Of a stretch of DNA of 64,000 nucleotides, positions 1 through 8,789 are shown one piece after another (within the stretch, counting starts at the first letter, position 1; each line of letters starts with the position of its first letter). Under the pieces are notes generated by a model. It searched no databases. It saw only the letters and a list, made by a program, of their open reading frames with translations, and was not told the origin of the DNA. The DNA comes from Pseudomonas sp. SJZ074. Lineage in GTDB: Bacteria; Pseudomonadota; Gammaproteobacteria; Pseudomonadales; Pseudomonadaceae. Where the stretch lies: contig NZ_VIUE01000021.1 of assembly GCF_007828215.1 (NCBI RefSeq), positions 48,790-112,789 of the forward strand, given 5' to 3'. The translations under genes and the position numbers were made by a program.

Positions 1-110
1 TCCGGGTATTGCAGGGTGTCGCGCTTGCGGAAGCCATGGCCGAAGATCATGACCAGGCTACGCAGTTGGGTACCGGTACCCTTAACGATGTCGCCAATAT
101 ATTTGAACAT
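1..110 (-). CDS. nuoI: NADH-quinone oxidoreductase subunit I, N-terminal part (cut by window edge)
   Basis: Only the first 36 codons are inside the window; the gene continues beyond position 1. The visible N-terminus (MFKYIGDIVKGTGTQLRSLV) is the typical start of NuoI, the peripheral-arm subunit that carries two 4Fe-4S clusters and passes electrons towards quinone. The cluster-binding cysteines lie outside the window. The start follows nuoH by 11 bases, so it belongs to the same operon. Identity rests on the N-terminus and on its place after nuoH, where nuoI is found in all complex I operons. Confidence 0.9.
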   Translation of the reverse strand, partial: MFKYIGDIVKGTGTQLRSLVMIFGHGFRKRDTLQYP

Positions 111-121
111 GGGTCAAATCC

Positions 122-1129
122 TCACTGAACCGCGGCCGCAGGCGTGTTCATCAACACGATCGCAGCGGTCACCAGCAAATTGATCAGGGTCAGTGGCAGG
201 CAGAATTTCCAGCTGAAGTCCATCACCTGGTCGTAGCGCGGGCGCGGGATGGCGGCGCGCAGCAGGACGAACAGCATGATGAAGAACGCGGTCTTCAGGG
301 CGAACCACACGAAGGACAGTTGCGGCAGGATGTCGAACGGACCGTGCCAGCCGCCGAAGAACAGCGTCACCAGCAATGCCGAAATCAGGACGATACCGAT
401 GTACTCGCCCACGAAGAACATGCCCCATTTCATGCCGGCGTATTCAATGTGGTAACCGTCGGCCAGTTCCTGTTCCGCTTCCGGCTGGTCGAACGGGTGA
501 CGGTGGGTCACGGCCACGCCAGCGATGAAGAAGGTACAGAAGCCGAAGAACTGCGGAATGATGAACCACAGGTTCTGGGCCTGGTACTCGACGATGTCGC
601 GCATGTTGAACGAGCCGACCTGGACCACCACGCCCATCAGCGCCAGGCCCATGAATACCTCGTAGGACACGGTCTGGGCCGATGCCCGCAAGCTACCCAG
701 CAGGGCGTACTTGTTGTTGCTCGACCAACCGGCGAACAGCACCGCGTACACCGACAGGCCGGCCATGGCAAAGAAGAACAGCAGGCCGATGTTCAGGTCC
801 GCCACACCCCAGGTCGGGGTGATCGGGATGATCGCGAAGGCAATCAGCAAGGCGCTCATGGCCACCACCGGCGCCAGGGTGAAAATCACCTTGTCGACAA
901 AGGGGGGTGTCCAGTCTTCCTTGAAGAACATCTTGATCATGTCGGCGGCGATCTGGAACATGCCGAACGGGCCGACGCGGTTAGGACCGTAGCGGTCCTG
1001 CCACCAGCCCAGCAGGCGACGTTCGACAAAGCTCAGCAACGCGCCTGTGACCACCACGGCCAGCAGGATCACGATGGCCTTGAGGACCGTCAGGATCACA
1101 TCGATCACTTCAGGGGTGAACCAGCTCAT
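122..1129 (-). CDS. nuoH: NADH-quinone oxidoreductase subunit H (membrane subunit)
   Basis: NuoH (335 aa) is the membrane subunit that links the peripheral arm of complex I to the proton-pumping arm and forms much of the quinone-binding chamber. The protein is strongly hydrophobic with about eight membrane segments. Family signatures are visible: ERRLLGWWQDRYGPNRVGPFG near residues 37-57 and the acidic loop around EAEQELADGYHIEYAGMKW near residues 218-236, which faces the quinone tunnel. Length is normal for the family. The ATG overlaps the nuoG stop codon as ATGA, so translation is probably coupled. Start and identity are secure. Confidence 0.97.
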   Translation of the reverse strand: MSWFTPEVIDVILTVLKAIVILLAVVVTGALLSFVERRLLGWWQDRYGPNRVGPFGMFQIAADMIKMFFKEDWTPPFVDKVIFTLAPVVAMSALLIAFAIIPITPTWGVADLNIGLLFFFAMAGLSVYAVLFAGWSSNNKYALLGSLRASAQTVSYEVFMGLALMGVVVQVGSFNMRDIVEYQAQNLWFIIPQFFGFCTFFIAGVAVTHRHPFDQPEAEQELADGYHIEYAGMKWGMFFVGEYIGIVLISALLVTLFFGGWHGPFDILPQLSFVWFALKTAFFIMLFVLLRAAIPRPRYDQVMDFSWKFCLPLTLINLLVTAAIVLMNTPAAAVQ

Positions 1130-3840
1130 TGCGCTGCCTCCTGCAGACCGTCGACGGTTTTACCGAACACCGCCGGTGGAATGCCCGCCAGGCCGGCCGG
1201 CAGGGCCACCAGGCCGGCGCCCAGTTCTTCATTGATGCGCAGCGGCAGACGCAAGGTCTGGCCGGCGACGTTCAGGCTCAGCAGGGCGCCGTCGTTGACG
1301 CCCAGGCGATCGGCTTCGGACTTGGCCAGGGCCACGTAGGCAGCCGGGATGCGTTCCTGCACCGGCGCGGCCTTGGAAGAGTTCTCTTCGCTGCCGAACA
1401 GGTGATGGAACGGCACGACCTGCCAGGTGCCTGGTGCCGGGTTGAAGGCGCGCGGTACGCTGGCGAACCAGCTCAGGCCATCGCCCTGGCTTTCGATCAG
1501 GCGCGTGCCCGGGTCACCGGCACGCAGGTGACCGCCGACTTCGTCCTGGAACTTGTTCCAGGCCTGCGGCGAGTTCCAGCCCGGCGACCAGGCGAACGGC
1601 ACTTGCGAGCGCGGTTCGGCGGAGCCCGAGTAACCTTCCATGGAGAAGGCGAACGCGGTGTCCGTGTCCTGCGGGGTGCGTGGTTCGTGAACGTTGATGT
1701 TGGCGCGCATGGCGGTGCGGCCGGAGTAGCGCAGCGGTTCACGGGCCAGTTTCAGGCCCTTGATGCGGAACGAAGCGGACGGTGCGGCGTCGACGATGCC
1801 GGCCAGTTGCGCGGTGCTGGAGGCACAGGCAGCGGTGACGTGGTCCAGTTGCGTCCAGTCGATCGGCTGGTTCAGCAGGGTGGCGCGCAGCGCATGCAGC
1901 CAGCGCCAGCCTTCGTGGACCAGGATGCTGGCGTCCAGGTATTGCGGGTCGAAGACCTGGAAGAAGCGCTGGGCGCGACCTTCCTGGCTGACCAGCGTAC
2001 CGTCGCCTTCGGCGAAGCTCGCCGCCGGCAGCACCAGGTGGGCGCGGTCGGTGGTGGCGGTTTTCTGGTGGTCGGCCACGATCACCACTTTAGCGGCGTT
2101 CAATGCGGCGTCCACACGGGCTTTGTCGGTGCGGGTGTACAGGTCGTTCTCCAGCACCACCATGGCGTCGGCGCTGCCGTCGATCACCGCTTGCAGGGCG
2201 GCATCCACCGATTCGCCACCGAGCATGGCCAGGCCGAGGCTGTTGGCTTCCGGCACGATCAGGCTGATGGAACCGTTCTTCTCGCGCAGCTTCAGGGCCT
2301 TGGCGATATTGGCGGCGGCCTCGATCAGGGCCTTGGAGCCCAGGGAAGTACCGGCGATCACCAGCGGACGCTTGGCCGCCAGAAAGGCATCGGCGATGCG
2401 CTGGACCAGGGCGGTCGCTTCGCTGTCCAGGCCTTCGACGGCCGGGGCGCTGGCGTCCAGGGCGTGGGCCACGGCAAAACCGATGCGCGCCAGGTCGTCA
2501 GGGGCAGCGTGGACGCATTCCTCGGCGACGTCGTCGAGCTTGGTTTCGGCCAGGCTGGCGATGAACAGCGGGTTCAGCTCATGCTGGCCGATGTTCTTCA
2601 CGGCTGCGTCGAGCCACGGCTGGACGCGCATGGCGTCGGCCATGTCCTCGGCCTTGCCCTTGACCGACTGGCGCAGGGCCAGGGCCATGCGGGCGGCGGT
2701 CTGGGTCAGGTCTTCGCCGAGGACGAACACGGCGTCGTGGTCTTCGATGTCGCGCATCGTCGGCACGGGCAGCGGGCTGTCCTTGAGCACTTGCAGCACC
2801 AGGCGGATGCGCTCCAGCTCAGCGGCTTCGATACCGCTGTAGAAGTGCTCGGCGCCGACCAGTTCGCGCAGTGCGTAGTTGCTTTCCAGGCTGGCCCGTG
2901 GCGACCCGATGCCGACGATGTTGCGGCCGCGCAGCAGTTCGGCGGCCTTATCCAGGGCTTCGTCCAGGCTCAGCTTGGTGCCGTCGGCCAACAGCGGTTG
3001 GCGAGGGCGGTCCGTGCGGTTGACGTAGCCGTAGCCGAAGCGGCCACGGTCGCAGAGGAAATACTGGTTCACCGAGCCGTTGTAGCGGTTCTCGATGCGA
3101 CGCAGTTCGCCATAGCGCTCGCCCGGGCTGATGTTGCAACCGCTGGAGCAGCCGTGGCAGATGCTTGGCGAGAACTGCATGTCCCACTTGCGGTTGTAGC
3201 GCTCGGAGTGGGTCTTGTCGGTGAACACACCGGTCGGGCAGACCTCGGTGAGGTTGCCGGAAAACTCGCTTTCCAGGGTGCCGTCTTCAACGCGACCGAA
3301 GTACACGTTGTCGTGGGCACCGAACACGCCCAGGTCGGTGCCGCCGGCGTAGTCCTTGTAGTAGCGCACGCAGCGGTAGCAGGCGATGCAGCGGTTCATC
3401 TCGTGGGAAATGAACGGACCCAGTTGCTGGTTCTGGTGGGTGCGTTTCTTGAAGCGATAACGGCGCTCGTTGTGGCCGGTCATCACGGTCATGTCTTGCA
3501 GGTGGCAGTGACCGCCTTCCTCGCAGACCGGGCAGTCGTGCGGGTGGTTGGTCATCAGCCATTCGACGACACTGGCGCGGAACGCCTTGGATTCTTCATC
3601 GTCGATGGAGATCCAGGTGTTGTCGGTGGCGGGGGTCATGCAGGACATGACGATCCGACCACGGGTGTCGTTTTCGTCGGTGTACTGTTTGACCGCGCAC
3701 TGGCGGCAGGCCCCGACGCTACCAAGCGCGGGATGCCAGCAGAAATATGGGATGTCGAGGCCTAGCGACAGACATGCCTGTAACAGGTTGTCTGCCCCGT
3801 CGACTTCGAGCGCTTTGCCGTCTACGTGGATAGTGGCCAT
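1126..3840 (-). CDS. nuoG: NADH-quinone oxidoreductase subunit G (iron-sulfur subunit)
   Basis: NuoG (904 aa) is the largest peripheral subunit of complex I and carries a chain of iron-sulfur clusters between the FMN in NuoF and NuoB. In order: a 2Fe-2S ferredoxin domain (residues ~1-80, with CWHPALGSVGACRQC and a later MSC), the His-containing HCxxxxCxxGGHCHLQ region, a pair of 4Fe-4S sites (CIACYRCVRYY and EVCPTGVF), then a molybdopterin-oxidoreductase-like domain that begins with CHGCSSGC plus a distal cysteine (YFLCDRGR). The last set is the extra N7 cluster site present in some bacteria and absent in others. The gene starts 137 bases after nuoF, the only sizeable gap in this part of the operon. 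Confidence 0.97.
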   Translation of the reverse strand: MATIHVDGKALEVDGADNLLQACLSLGLDIPYFCWHPALGSVGACRQCAVKQYTDENDTRGRIVMSCMTPATDNTWISIDDEESKAFRASVVEWLMTNHPHDCPVCEEGGHCHLQDMTVMTGHNERRYRFKKRTHQNQQLGPFISHEMNRCIACYRCVRYYKDYAGGTDLGVFGAHDNVYFGRVEDGTLESEFSGNLTEVCPTGVFTDKTHSERYNRKWDMQFSPSICHGCSSGCNISPGERYGELRRIENRYNGSVNQYFLCDRGRFGYGYVNRTDRPRQPLLADGTKLSLDEALDKAAELLRGRNIVGIGSPRASLESNYALRELVGAEHFYSGIEAAELERIRLVLQVLKDSPLPVPTMRDIEDHDAVFVLGEDLTQTAARMALALRQSVKGKAEDMADAMRVQPWLDAAVKNIGQHELNPLFIASLAETKLDDVAEECVHAAPDDLARIGFAVAHALDASAPAVEGLDSEATALVQRIADAFLAAKRPLVIAGTSLGSKALIEAAANIAKALKLREKNGSISLIVPEANSLGLAMLGGESVDAALQAVIDGSADAMVVLENDLYTRTDKARVDAALNAAKVVIVADHQKTATTDRAHLVLPAASFAEGDGTLVSQEGRAQRFFQVFDPQYLDASILVHEGWRWLHALRATLLNQPIDWTQLDHVTAACASSTAQLAGIVDAAPSASFRIKGLKLAREPLRYSGRTAMRANINVHEPRTPQDTDTAFAFSMEGYSGSAEPRSQVPFAWSPGWNSPQAWNKFQDEVGGHLRAGDPGTRLIESQGDGLSWFASVPRAFNPAPGTWQVVPFHHLFGSEENSSKAAPVQERIPAAYVALAKSEADRLGVNDGALLSLNVAGQTLRLPLRINEELGAGLVALPAGLAGIPPAVFGKTVDGLQEAAQ

Positions 3841-3897
3841 GGTTCAAAGTTCTTCGTTGGCCCGGTGTCAGCGGGCGTGGCTAATGGAATCTTGTCG

Positions 3898-3967
3898 TTC
3901 GTCCGAATCCAAACAGCCTGCAAAGGCGTCATCGGACGAAAGGCGAAGGGCACGGACCCTTCGCCTT
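3898..3967 (-). promoter_or_regulatory. Two stem-loops in the nuoF-nuoG intercistronic gap
   Basis: Just after the nuoF stop, the transcript can fold an 11-bp perfect hairpin (arms 3940-3950 and 3957-3967, six-base loop). A second pair of 9-base arms (TTCGTCCGA at 3898-3906 and TCGGACGAA at 3932-3940) shares its edge base with the first. Neither is followed by a U-tract on the minus strand, so a strong intrinsic terminator is not expected. More likely roles are an RNA-processing or stability element, or weak attenuation between the two cistrons. Function is inferred from structure only. Confidence 0.5.
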
Positions 3968-3977
3968 CTTAAGCGTG

Positions 3978-5336
3978 TTACGCGCCGACCATGGTCGGCG
4001 TGACCACCTGATTGAGATCGCCTGCGCGGGTAGGCGCGATGCCGGCCTCGAATTCAGAGCGGAAGTATTTGATCGCGCTGCCCAACGGCTCCACGGCACC
4101 CGGTGCGTGAGCACAGAAGGTCTTGCCTGGGCCGAGGAAACCCACCAGACCCAGCAGGGTCTCGATGTCGCCGGGCTGGCCTTCGCCGTTCTCGATGGCC
4201 ATCAGCAGCTTGACGCTCCAGGGCAGGCCATCGCGGCAAGGGGTGCAGAAGCCGCAGGACTCACGGGAGAAAAACTGCTCCATGTTGCGCAGCAGCGACA
4301 CCATGCTGACGCTGTCGTCCACCGCCATGGCCAGGCCGGTACCCATGCGGGTGCCCACCTTGGCGATGCCGCCGGCGTACATCTGCGCGTCCAGGTGTTC
4401 CGGCAACAGGAAGCCGGTACCGGCACCACCGGGCTGCCAGCACTTGAGTTTGTAGCCGTCGCGCATGCCGCCAGCGTAATCCTCGAACAGCTCGCGGCCA
4501 GTGATGCCGAAAGGCAGTTCCCACAGGCCGGGGTTCTTGACCTTGCCGGAGAAGCCCATGAGCTTGGTGCCCATGTCTTCGCTGCCGTCGCGGGCCAGGG
4601 ATTTGTACCAGTCCACGCCGTCGGCGATGATCGCCGGCACGTTGCACAGGGTCTCGACGTTGTTCACGCAGGTCGGCTTGCCCCACACGCCCACGGCTGC
4701 CGGGAAGGGTGGCTTGGAGCGTGGGTTGGCGCGGCGGCCTTCCAGGGAGTTGATCAGTGCGGTTTCTTCACCGCAGATGTAACGCCCGGCGCCGGTGTGG
4801 ACGAACAGCTCGAAATCGAAGCCGCTGCCCAGGATGTTCTTGCCCAGGAGGCCCGCGGCCTTGGCTTCTTCCACGGCACGGTTCAGGTGCTTGGCGGCGG
4901 TGGTGTATTCGCCGCGCAGGAAAATGTAGCCACGGTAGGTTTTCAGCGCACGGGCGCTGATCAGCATGCCTTCGATCAGCAGATGGGGCAGTTGCTCCAT
5001 CAGCATGCGGTCCTTCCAGGTGTTGGGTTCCATTTCATCCGCGTTGCACAGCAGGTAGCGGATGTCGATGGATTCGTCCTTGGGCATCAGGCCCCACTTC
5101 ACGCCGGTAGGGAAGCCCGCACCGCCGCGACCCTTGAGGCCGGAGTCCTTCACGGTCTGGACGATGTCGTCCTGGGCCATCTGGGTGAACGCCTTGCGCG
5201 CAGCGGCGTAGCCGTTTTTGGCCTGATACTCGTCCAGCCACACCGCTTCGCCGTCGTCACGCAGACGCCAGGTCAGGGGATGGGTTTCGGCCGAACGCTG
5301 GATGCGGTTGGCGGGCCCGAAGGAAGTCAGGGTCAT
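3978..5336 (-). CDS. nuoF: NADH-quinone oxidoreductase subunit F (NADH/FMN-binding)
   Basis: NuoF (452 aa) binds NADH and FMN and starts electron transfer in complex I. Visible motifs are the glycine-rich nucleotide loop GLKGRGGAGFPTG near residues 68-80, the second conserved stretch GAGRYICGEETALINSLEG, and the 4Fe-4S site ESCGFCTPCRDG with a distal cysteine in KTFCAHAPG. Its ATG overlaps the nuoE stop as ATGA, giving tight E-F coupling. The last codons contain an 18-base perfect palindrome (CGCCGACCATGGTCGGCG, 3983-4000), directly before the structured gap that separates it from nuoG. Confidence 0.97.
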   Translation of the reverse strand: MTLTSFGPANRIQRSAETHPLTWRLRDDGEAVWLDEYQAKNGYAAARKAFTQMAQDDIVQTVKDSGLKGRGGAGFPTGVKWGLMPKDESIDIRYLLCNADEMEPNTWKDRMLMEQLPHLLIEGMLISARALKTYRGYIFLRGEYTTAAKHLNRAVEEAKAAGLLGKNILGSGFDFELFVHTGAGRYICGEETALINSLEGRRANPRSKPPFPAAVGVWGKPTCVNNVETLCNVPAIIADGVDWYKSLARDGSEDMGTKLMGFSGKVKNPGLWELPFGITGRELFEDYAGGMRDGYKLKCWQPGGAGTGFLLPEHLDAQMYAGGIAKVGTRMGTGLAMAVDDSVSMVSLLRNMEQFFSRESCGFCTPCRDGLPWSVKLLMAIENGEGQPGDIETLLGLVGFLGPGKTFCAHAPGAVEPLGSAIKYFRSEFEAGIAPTRAGDLNQVVTPTMVGA

Positions 5337-5830
5337 ACGTAGCCCTCCAGCAATTTGGCGACGCCGTCTGGTTTGACGTCACCGAAGGTGTCGTCGTCGA
5401 TCATCAGCGCCGGGGCCTTGTCGCAATTGCCCAGGCAGCACACCGGCAGCAGCGTGAAGCGGCCGTCGGCGGTGGTCTGGCCCAGGCCGATGCCCAGCTT
5501 GCTCTGGATTTCGCTGACCACGGATTCGTGGCCACCGATGTAGCAGACCATGCTGTCGCAGACGCGAATGATGTGGCGGCCTACAGGCTGGCGGAAGATC
5601 TGGCTGTAGAAGGTGGCGACGCCTTCGACGTCGCTCGCCGGGATGCCGAGGATCTCGCCGATGGCGTAAAGCGCGCCGTCAGGCACCCAGCCACGTTCCT
5701 TCTGGACGATCTTCAGGGCTTCGATCGACGCCGCGCGCGGGTCTTCGTAGTGATGCAGCTCGTGCTCGATGGCCGAGCGCTCGGTTTCGCTCAGGGCGAA
5801 ACGGTCTGTCTGGATAAGCGTGCTGTTCAT
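5333..5830 (-). CDS. nuoE: NADH-quinone oxidoreductase subunit E (2Fe-2S subunit)
   Basis: NuoE (165 aa) is the thioredoxin-fold 2Fe-2S subunit that sits against NuoF in the NADH-dehydrogenase module. The four cluster ligands are visible as CDSMVC near residues 90-95 and CCLGNCDKAPA near residues 131-141. Length matches bacterial NuoE. The ATG lies two bases after the nuoCD stop and the stop overlaps the nuoF start, so the CD-E-F order is tightly packed. Confidence 0.97.
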   Translation of the reverse strand: MNSTLIQTDRFALSETERSAIEHELHHYEDPRAASIEALKIVQKERGWVPDGALYAIGEILGIPASDVEGVATFYSQIFRQPVGRHIIRVCDSMVCYIGGHESVVSEIQSKLGIGLGQTTADGRFTLLPVCCLGNCDKAPALMIDDDTFGDVKPDGVAKLLEGYV

Positions 5831-5832
5831 GC

Positions 5833-7617
5833 TTAGCGGTCCACGTCGGCCATAACGAAATCGATACTACCCAGGTACGCGATCAAGTCCGCGACCATGC
5901 TGCCTTTGATCACCGAAGGGATCTGCTGCAGGTGCGGGTAGCTTGGGGTGCGGATCCGGGTGCGGTAGCTCATGGTGCCGCCGTCGCTCGTCAGGTAATA
6001 ACTGTTGATGCCCTTGGTCGCTTCGATCATCTGGAAGGACTCGTTGGCCGGCATGACCGGACCCCACGAAACCTGCAGGAAGTGCGTGATCAGGGTCTCG
6101 ATGTGCTGCAGCGTGCGCTCCTTGGGCGGCGGCGTGGTCAGCGGGTGATCCGCCTTGTACGGGCCTTCCGGCATGTTGCGCAGGCATTGCTCGATGATCT
6201 TGACGCTCTGGCGCATTTCCTCGACGCGAACCATGCAGCGGTCATAGGCATCGCCGTTGGCCGCCAGCGGTACTTCGAATTCGAAGTTCTCGTAGCCGGA
6301 GTAGGGGCGTGCCTTGCGCAGGTCGAAGTCGCAACCGGTAGAACGCAGGCCAGCACCAGTGACGCCCCATTCCAGAGCTTCCTTGGTGTTGTAGGCGGCG
6401 ACGCCGATGGTACGGCCCTTGAGGATGCTGTTCTGCAGGGCGGCCTTGGTGTATTCGTCCAGACGCTTGGGCATCCACTCGACGAAGTCCTTGACCAGCT
6501 TTTCCCAGCCACGTGGCAGATCGTGGGCCACGCCACCGATGCGGTACCAGGCCGGGTGCAGGCGGAAACCGGTAATGGCTTCGATCACCGTGTACGCCTT
6601 CTGGCGGTCGGTGAAGGTGAAGAACACCGGCGTCATGGCGCCGACGTCCTGGATGTAGGTGCCCAGGAACAGCAGGTGACTGGTGATACGGAAGAACTCG
6701 GCCATCATGATGCGGATGACGTCGACCCGGTCCGGTACCTTGATCCCGGCCAGTTTCTCGACCGAAAGCACGTACGGCAGGTTGTTCATCACGCCGCCGA
6801 GGTAGTCGATGCGGTCGGTGTACGGAATGTAGCTGTGCCAGGACTGGCGCTCGGCCATTTTCTCGGCGCCACGGTGGTGGTAGCCGATGTCCGGGACGCA
6901 GTCGACGATCTCTTCGCCGTCCAGTTGCAGGATGATGCGGAACGCACCGTGGGCCGAAGGGTGGTTCGGGCCCAGGTTGAGGAACATGTAGTCCTCGTTG
7001 GCGCCCGAACGCTTCATGCCCCAGTCTTCAGGCTTGAAGCGCGCGGCTTCTTCCTCGAGCTGCTGTTTGGCCAGGGACAGGCTGAACGGGTCGAACTCGG
7101 TGGCGCGGGCCGGGAAGTCCTTGCGCAGCGGGTGACCTTCCCAGGTCGGCGGCATCATGATGCGCGACAGGTGCGGGTGGCCGGGGAAATCGATCCCGTA
7201 CATGTCCCACACTTCACGTTCGTACCAGTTGGCGTTCGGCCAGATGCCGGTCACGGTCGGCACGCTGAGGTCGCTCTCGGACAAGGCGACCTTGATCATT
7301 ACGTCACTATTACGCTCGATCGACATCAGGTGATAGAACACGGTGAAGTCGACGCCGTCGGGCAGGCCCTGGCGCTTGGTGCGCAGGCGCTCGTCCACGC
7401 CGTGCAGGTCATAGAGCATGACGTACGGCTTGGGCAGGTTGCGCAGGAAGGTCAGGACTTCGACGAGTCTGGCGCGAGCAACCCAAAGCACCGGCATGCC
7501 GGTGCGGGTCGGCTGGGCGGTGAACGCCTCGGGGCCAAAACGGTTGTTCAGTTCGACGACCACATCCTGGTCGTCTGCCTTGTAGGGCGGGATGTACAGA
7601 GCACTGCCTGTAGTCAT
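5833..7617 (-). CDS. nuoC: Fused NADH-quinone oxidoreductase subunits C and D
   Basis: A single 594-aa chain joins NuoC (residues ~1-185, ending in the typical segment EREVWDMYGIDFPGHPHLSRI) to NuoD (residues ~200-594, with LNLGPNHPSAHGAFR, DIGYHHRGAEKMAERQSW and the C-terminal DFVMADVDR). NuoD is related to the large subunit of NiFe hydrogenases and forms the quinone site with NuoB. The C-D fusion is known from Pseudomonas and enterics, so it is expected. The ATG follows nuoB after 73 bases. Confidence 0.97.
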   Translation of the reverse strand: MTTGSALYIPPYKADDQDVVVELNNRFGPEAFTAQPTRTGMPVLWVARARLVEVLTFLRNLPKPYVMLYDLHGVDERLRTKRQGLPDGVDFTVFYHLMSIERNSDVMIKVALSESDLSVPTVTGIWPNANWYEREVWDMYGIDFPGHPHLSRIMMPPTWEGHPLRKDFPARATEFDPFSLSLAKQQLEEEAARFKPEDWGMKRSGANEDYMFLNLGPNHPSAHGAFRIILQLDGEEIVDCVPDIGYHHRGAEKMAERQSWHSYIPYTDRIDYLGGVMNNLPYVLSVEKLAGIKVPDRVDVIRIMMAEFFRITSHLLFLGTYIQDVGAMTPVFFTFTDRQKAYTVIEAITGFRLHPAWYRIGGVAHDLPRGWEKLVKDFVEWMPKRLDEYTKAALQNSILKGRTIGVAAYNTKEALEWGVTGAGLRSTGCDFDLRKARPYSGYENFEFEVPLAANGDAYDRCMVRVEEMRQSVKIIEQCLRNMPEGPYKADHPLTTPPPKERTLQHIETLITHFLQVSWGPVMPANESFQMIEATKGINSYYLTSDGGTMSYRTRIRTPSYPHLQQIPSVIKGSMVADLIAYLGSIDFVMADVDR

Positions 7618-7690
7618 GGTTATTTATCGCTTTCGGTCAACGTAAAGAATGAAGCCAGGTTCGTGTTTCTTGTTCAGGAACAGAGCTGGA

Positions 7691-8365
7691 TCAGACTTCG
7701 TCGGGGCTGCGCAGGTTGGTGACTGCGATACGCTGTTCGCGGCGCTGTTCCTTTTGCGATGGCATCTCGGCGCGATAGACGCCTTGATCGCCAACGACCC
7801 AGGACAGTGGGCGACGCTCCTGGCCAATCGATTCCTGCAACAGCATCAGGCCTTGCAGGAAAGCTTCGGGGCGGGGCGGGCAGCCAGGCACGTAGACGTC
7901 CACGGGCAGGAACTTGTCCACCCCTTGAACGACGGAATAGATGTCGTACATGCCACCGGAGTTGGCGCACGAACCCATGGAGATCACCCATTTCGGTTCG
8001 AGCATTTGCTCATAGAGACGCTGGATGATCGGCGCCATCTTGATGAAGCAGGTACCGGCGATAACCATGAAATCCGCCTGACGCGGCGATGCCCGGATTA
8101 CCTCGGCGCCGAAGCGCGCGATGTCGTGGGGCGCCGTGAAGGCGGTGGTCATTTCCACGTAGCAGCACGAAAGGCCGAAGTTGTACGGCCACAGGGAGTT
8201 CTTGCGACCCCAGTTGACCGTGCTGTTCAGCACATCTTCGAGCTTGCCCATGAAGATGTTCTTGTGGACTTGATCTTCTAACGGATCGGAGACGGTTTCC
8301 CGTTCGCCAATCGGATACTGCTCGTTAGGAGCATCGGGGTCGATCCTGGTGAGATTGTATTGCAT
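7691..8365 (-). CDS. nuoB: NADH-quinone oxidoreductase subunit B
   Basis: NuoB (224 aa from this start) holds cluster N2, the last electron carrier before quinone. The unusual tandem cysteines are visible (FGLSCCYVEM), followed by GTCFIKMAP, GSCANSGGMYD and VPGCPPRPEA, which complete the 4Fe-4S ligand set. I start at the ATG at 8365 (MQYNLTRIDPDAPNEQYPIG) because a GAGG sits eight bases upstream; an in-frame TTG two codons earlier is less likely. The gene begins 10 bases after nuoA. Confidence 0.96.
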   Translation of the reverse strand: MQYNLTRIDPDAPNEQYPIGERETVSDPLEDQVHKNIFMGKLEDVLNSTVNWGRKNSLWPYNFGLSCCYVEMTTAFTAPHDIARFGAEVIRASPRQADFMVIAGTCFIKMAPIIQRLYEQMLEPKWVISMGSCANSGGMYDIYSVVQGVDKFLPVDVYVPGCPPRPEAFLQGLMLLQESIGQERRPLSWVVGDQGVYRAEMPSQKEQRREQRIAVTNLRSPDEV

Positions 8366-8375
8366 TGCCAAAGCC

Positions 8376-8789
8376 TCATTGTTTCAGCTTCGCTTGCCGC
8401 TTGCGCCGAGCTTCCGGAGCCCAATCAAGTGCCCCCACCCGGAATAGGTAGACAAGACCTGCCAACAGAATTGCTATGAAAACGAGAGCTTCGACAAATC
8501 CGGTCCAGCCGCTTTCGCGGACGGACACAGACCAGGCAAAGAGAAAGAGGGCTTCGATATCGAAGATCACGAAGAGCATCGCGACCAGATAGAATTTGGC
8601 TGAGAGCCGCAAGCGGGCGCCACCGGTAGGCAGCATGCCGGACTCGAACGGTTCGTTTTTGCTGCGGCCCCAGGCTTTTGACCCGAGCAGGCTCGACAGC
8701 CCGAGCATGAAGGCACACAGGCCGACGACACCCAGAAGGAAAATGGCAAAGCCCCAGTTGTGGGCCATGAGTCCTGTCGCTTCGGGCAT
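8376..8789 (-). CDS. nuoA: NADH-quinone oxidoreductase subunit A
   Basis: NuoA (137 aa) is a small three-helix membrane subunit and the first gene of the complex I operon. Conserved features are the KNEPFESGMLPTGGARLRLSAKFYLVAMLFVIFDIEALFLFAW stretch, whose FESG loop and FDIEALFL helix mark the family. The start at 8789 (MPEATGLMAHNW) has an AAGGA eight bases upstream; a longer open frame extends upstream to 8864 but lacks such support. No nuo gene precedes it, so the operon promoter must lie at 8790-9494. Confidence 0.95.
   Translation of the reverse strand: MPEATGLMAHNWGFAIFLLGVVGLCAFMLGLSSLLGSKAWGRSKNEPFESGMLPTGGARLRLSAKFYLVAMLFVIFDIEALFLFAWSVSVRESGWTGFVEALVFIAILLAGLVYLFRVGALDWAPEARRKRQAKLKQ

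Noticed and set aside
1129..3765. Long open frame on the plus strand opposite nuoG (878 codons)
   Set aside because: It is the antisense shadow of a high-GC gene: no ribosome site, residue make-up dominated by Gly, Val, Ala and Gln, and no family resemblance.
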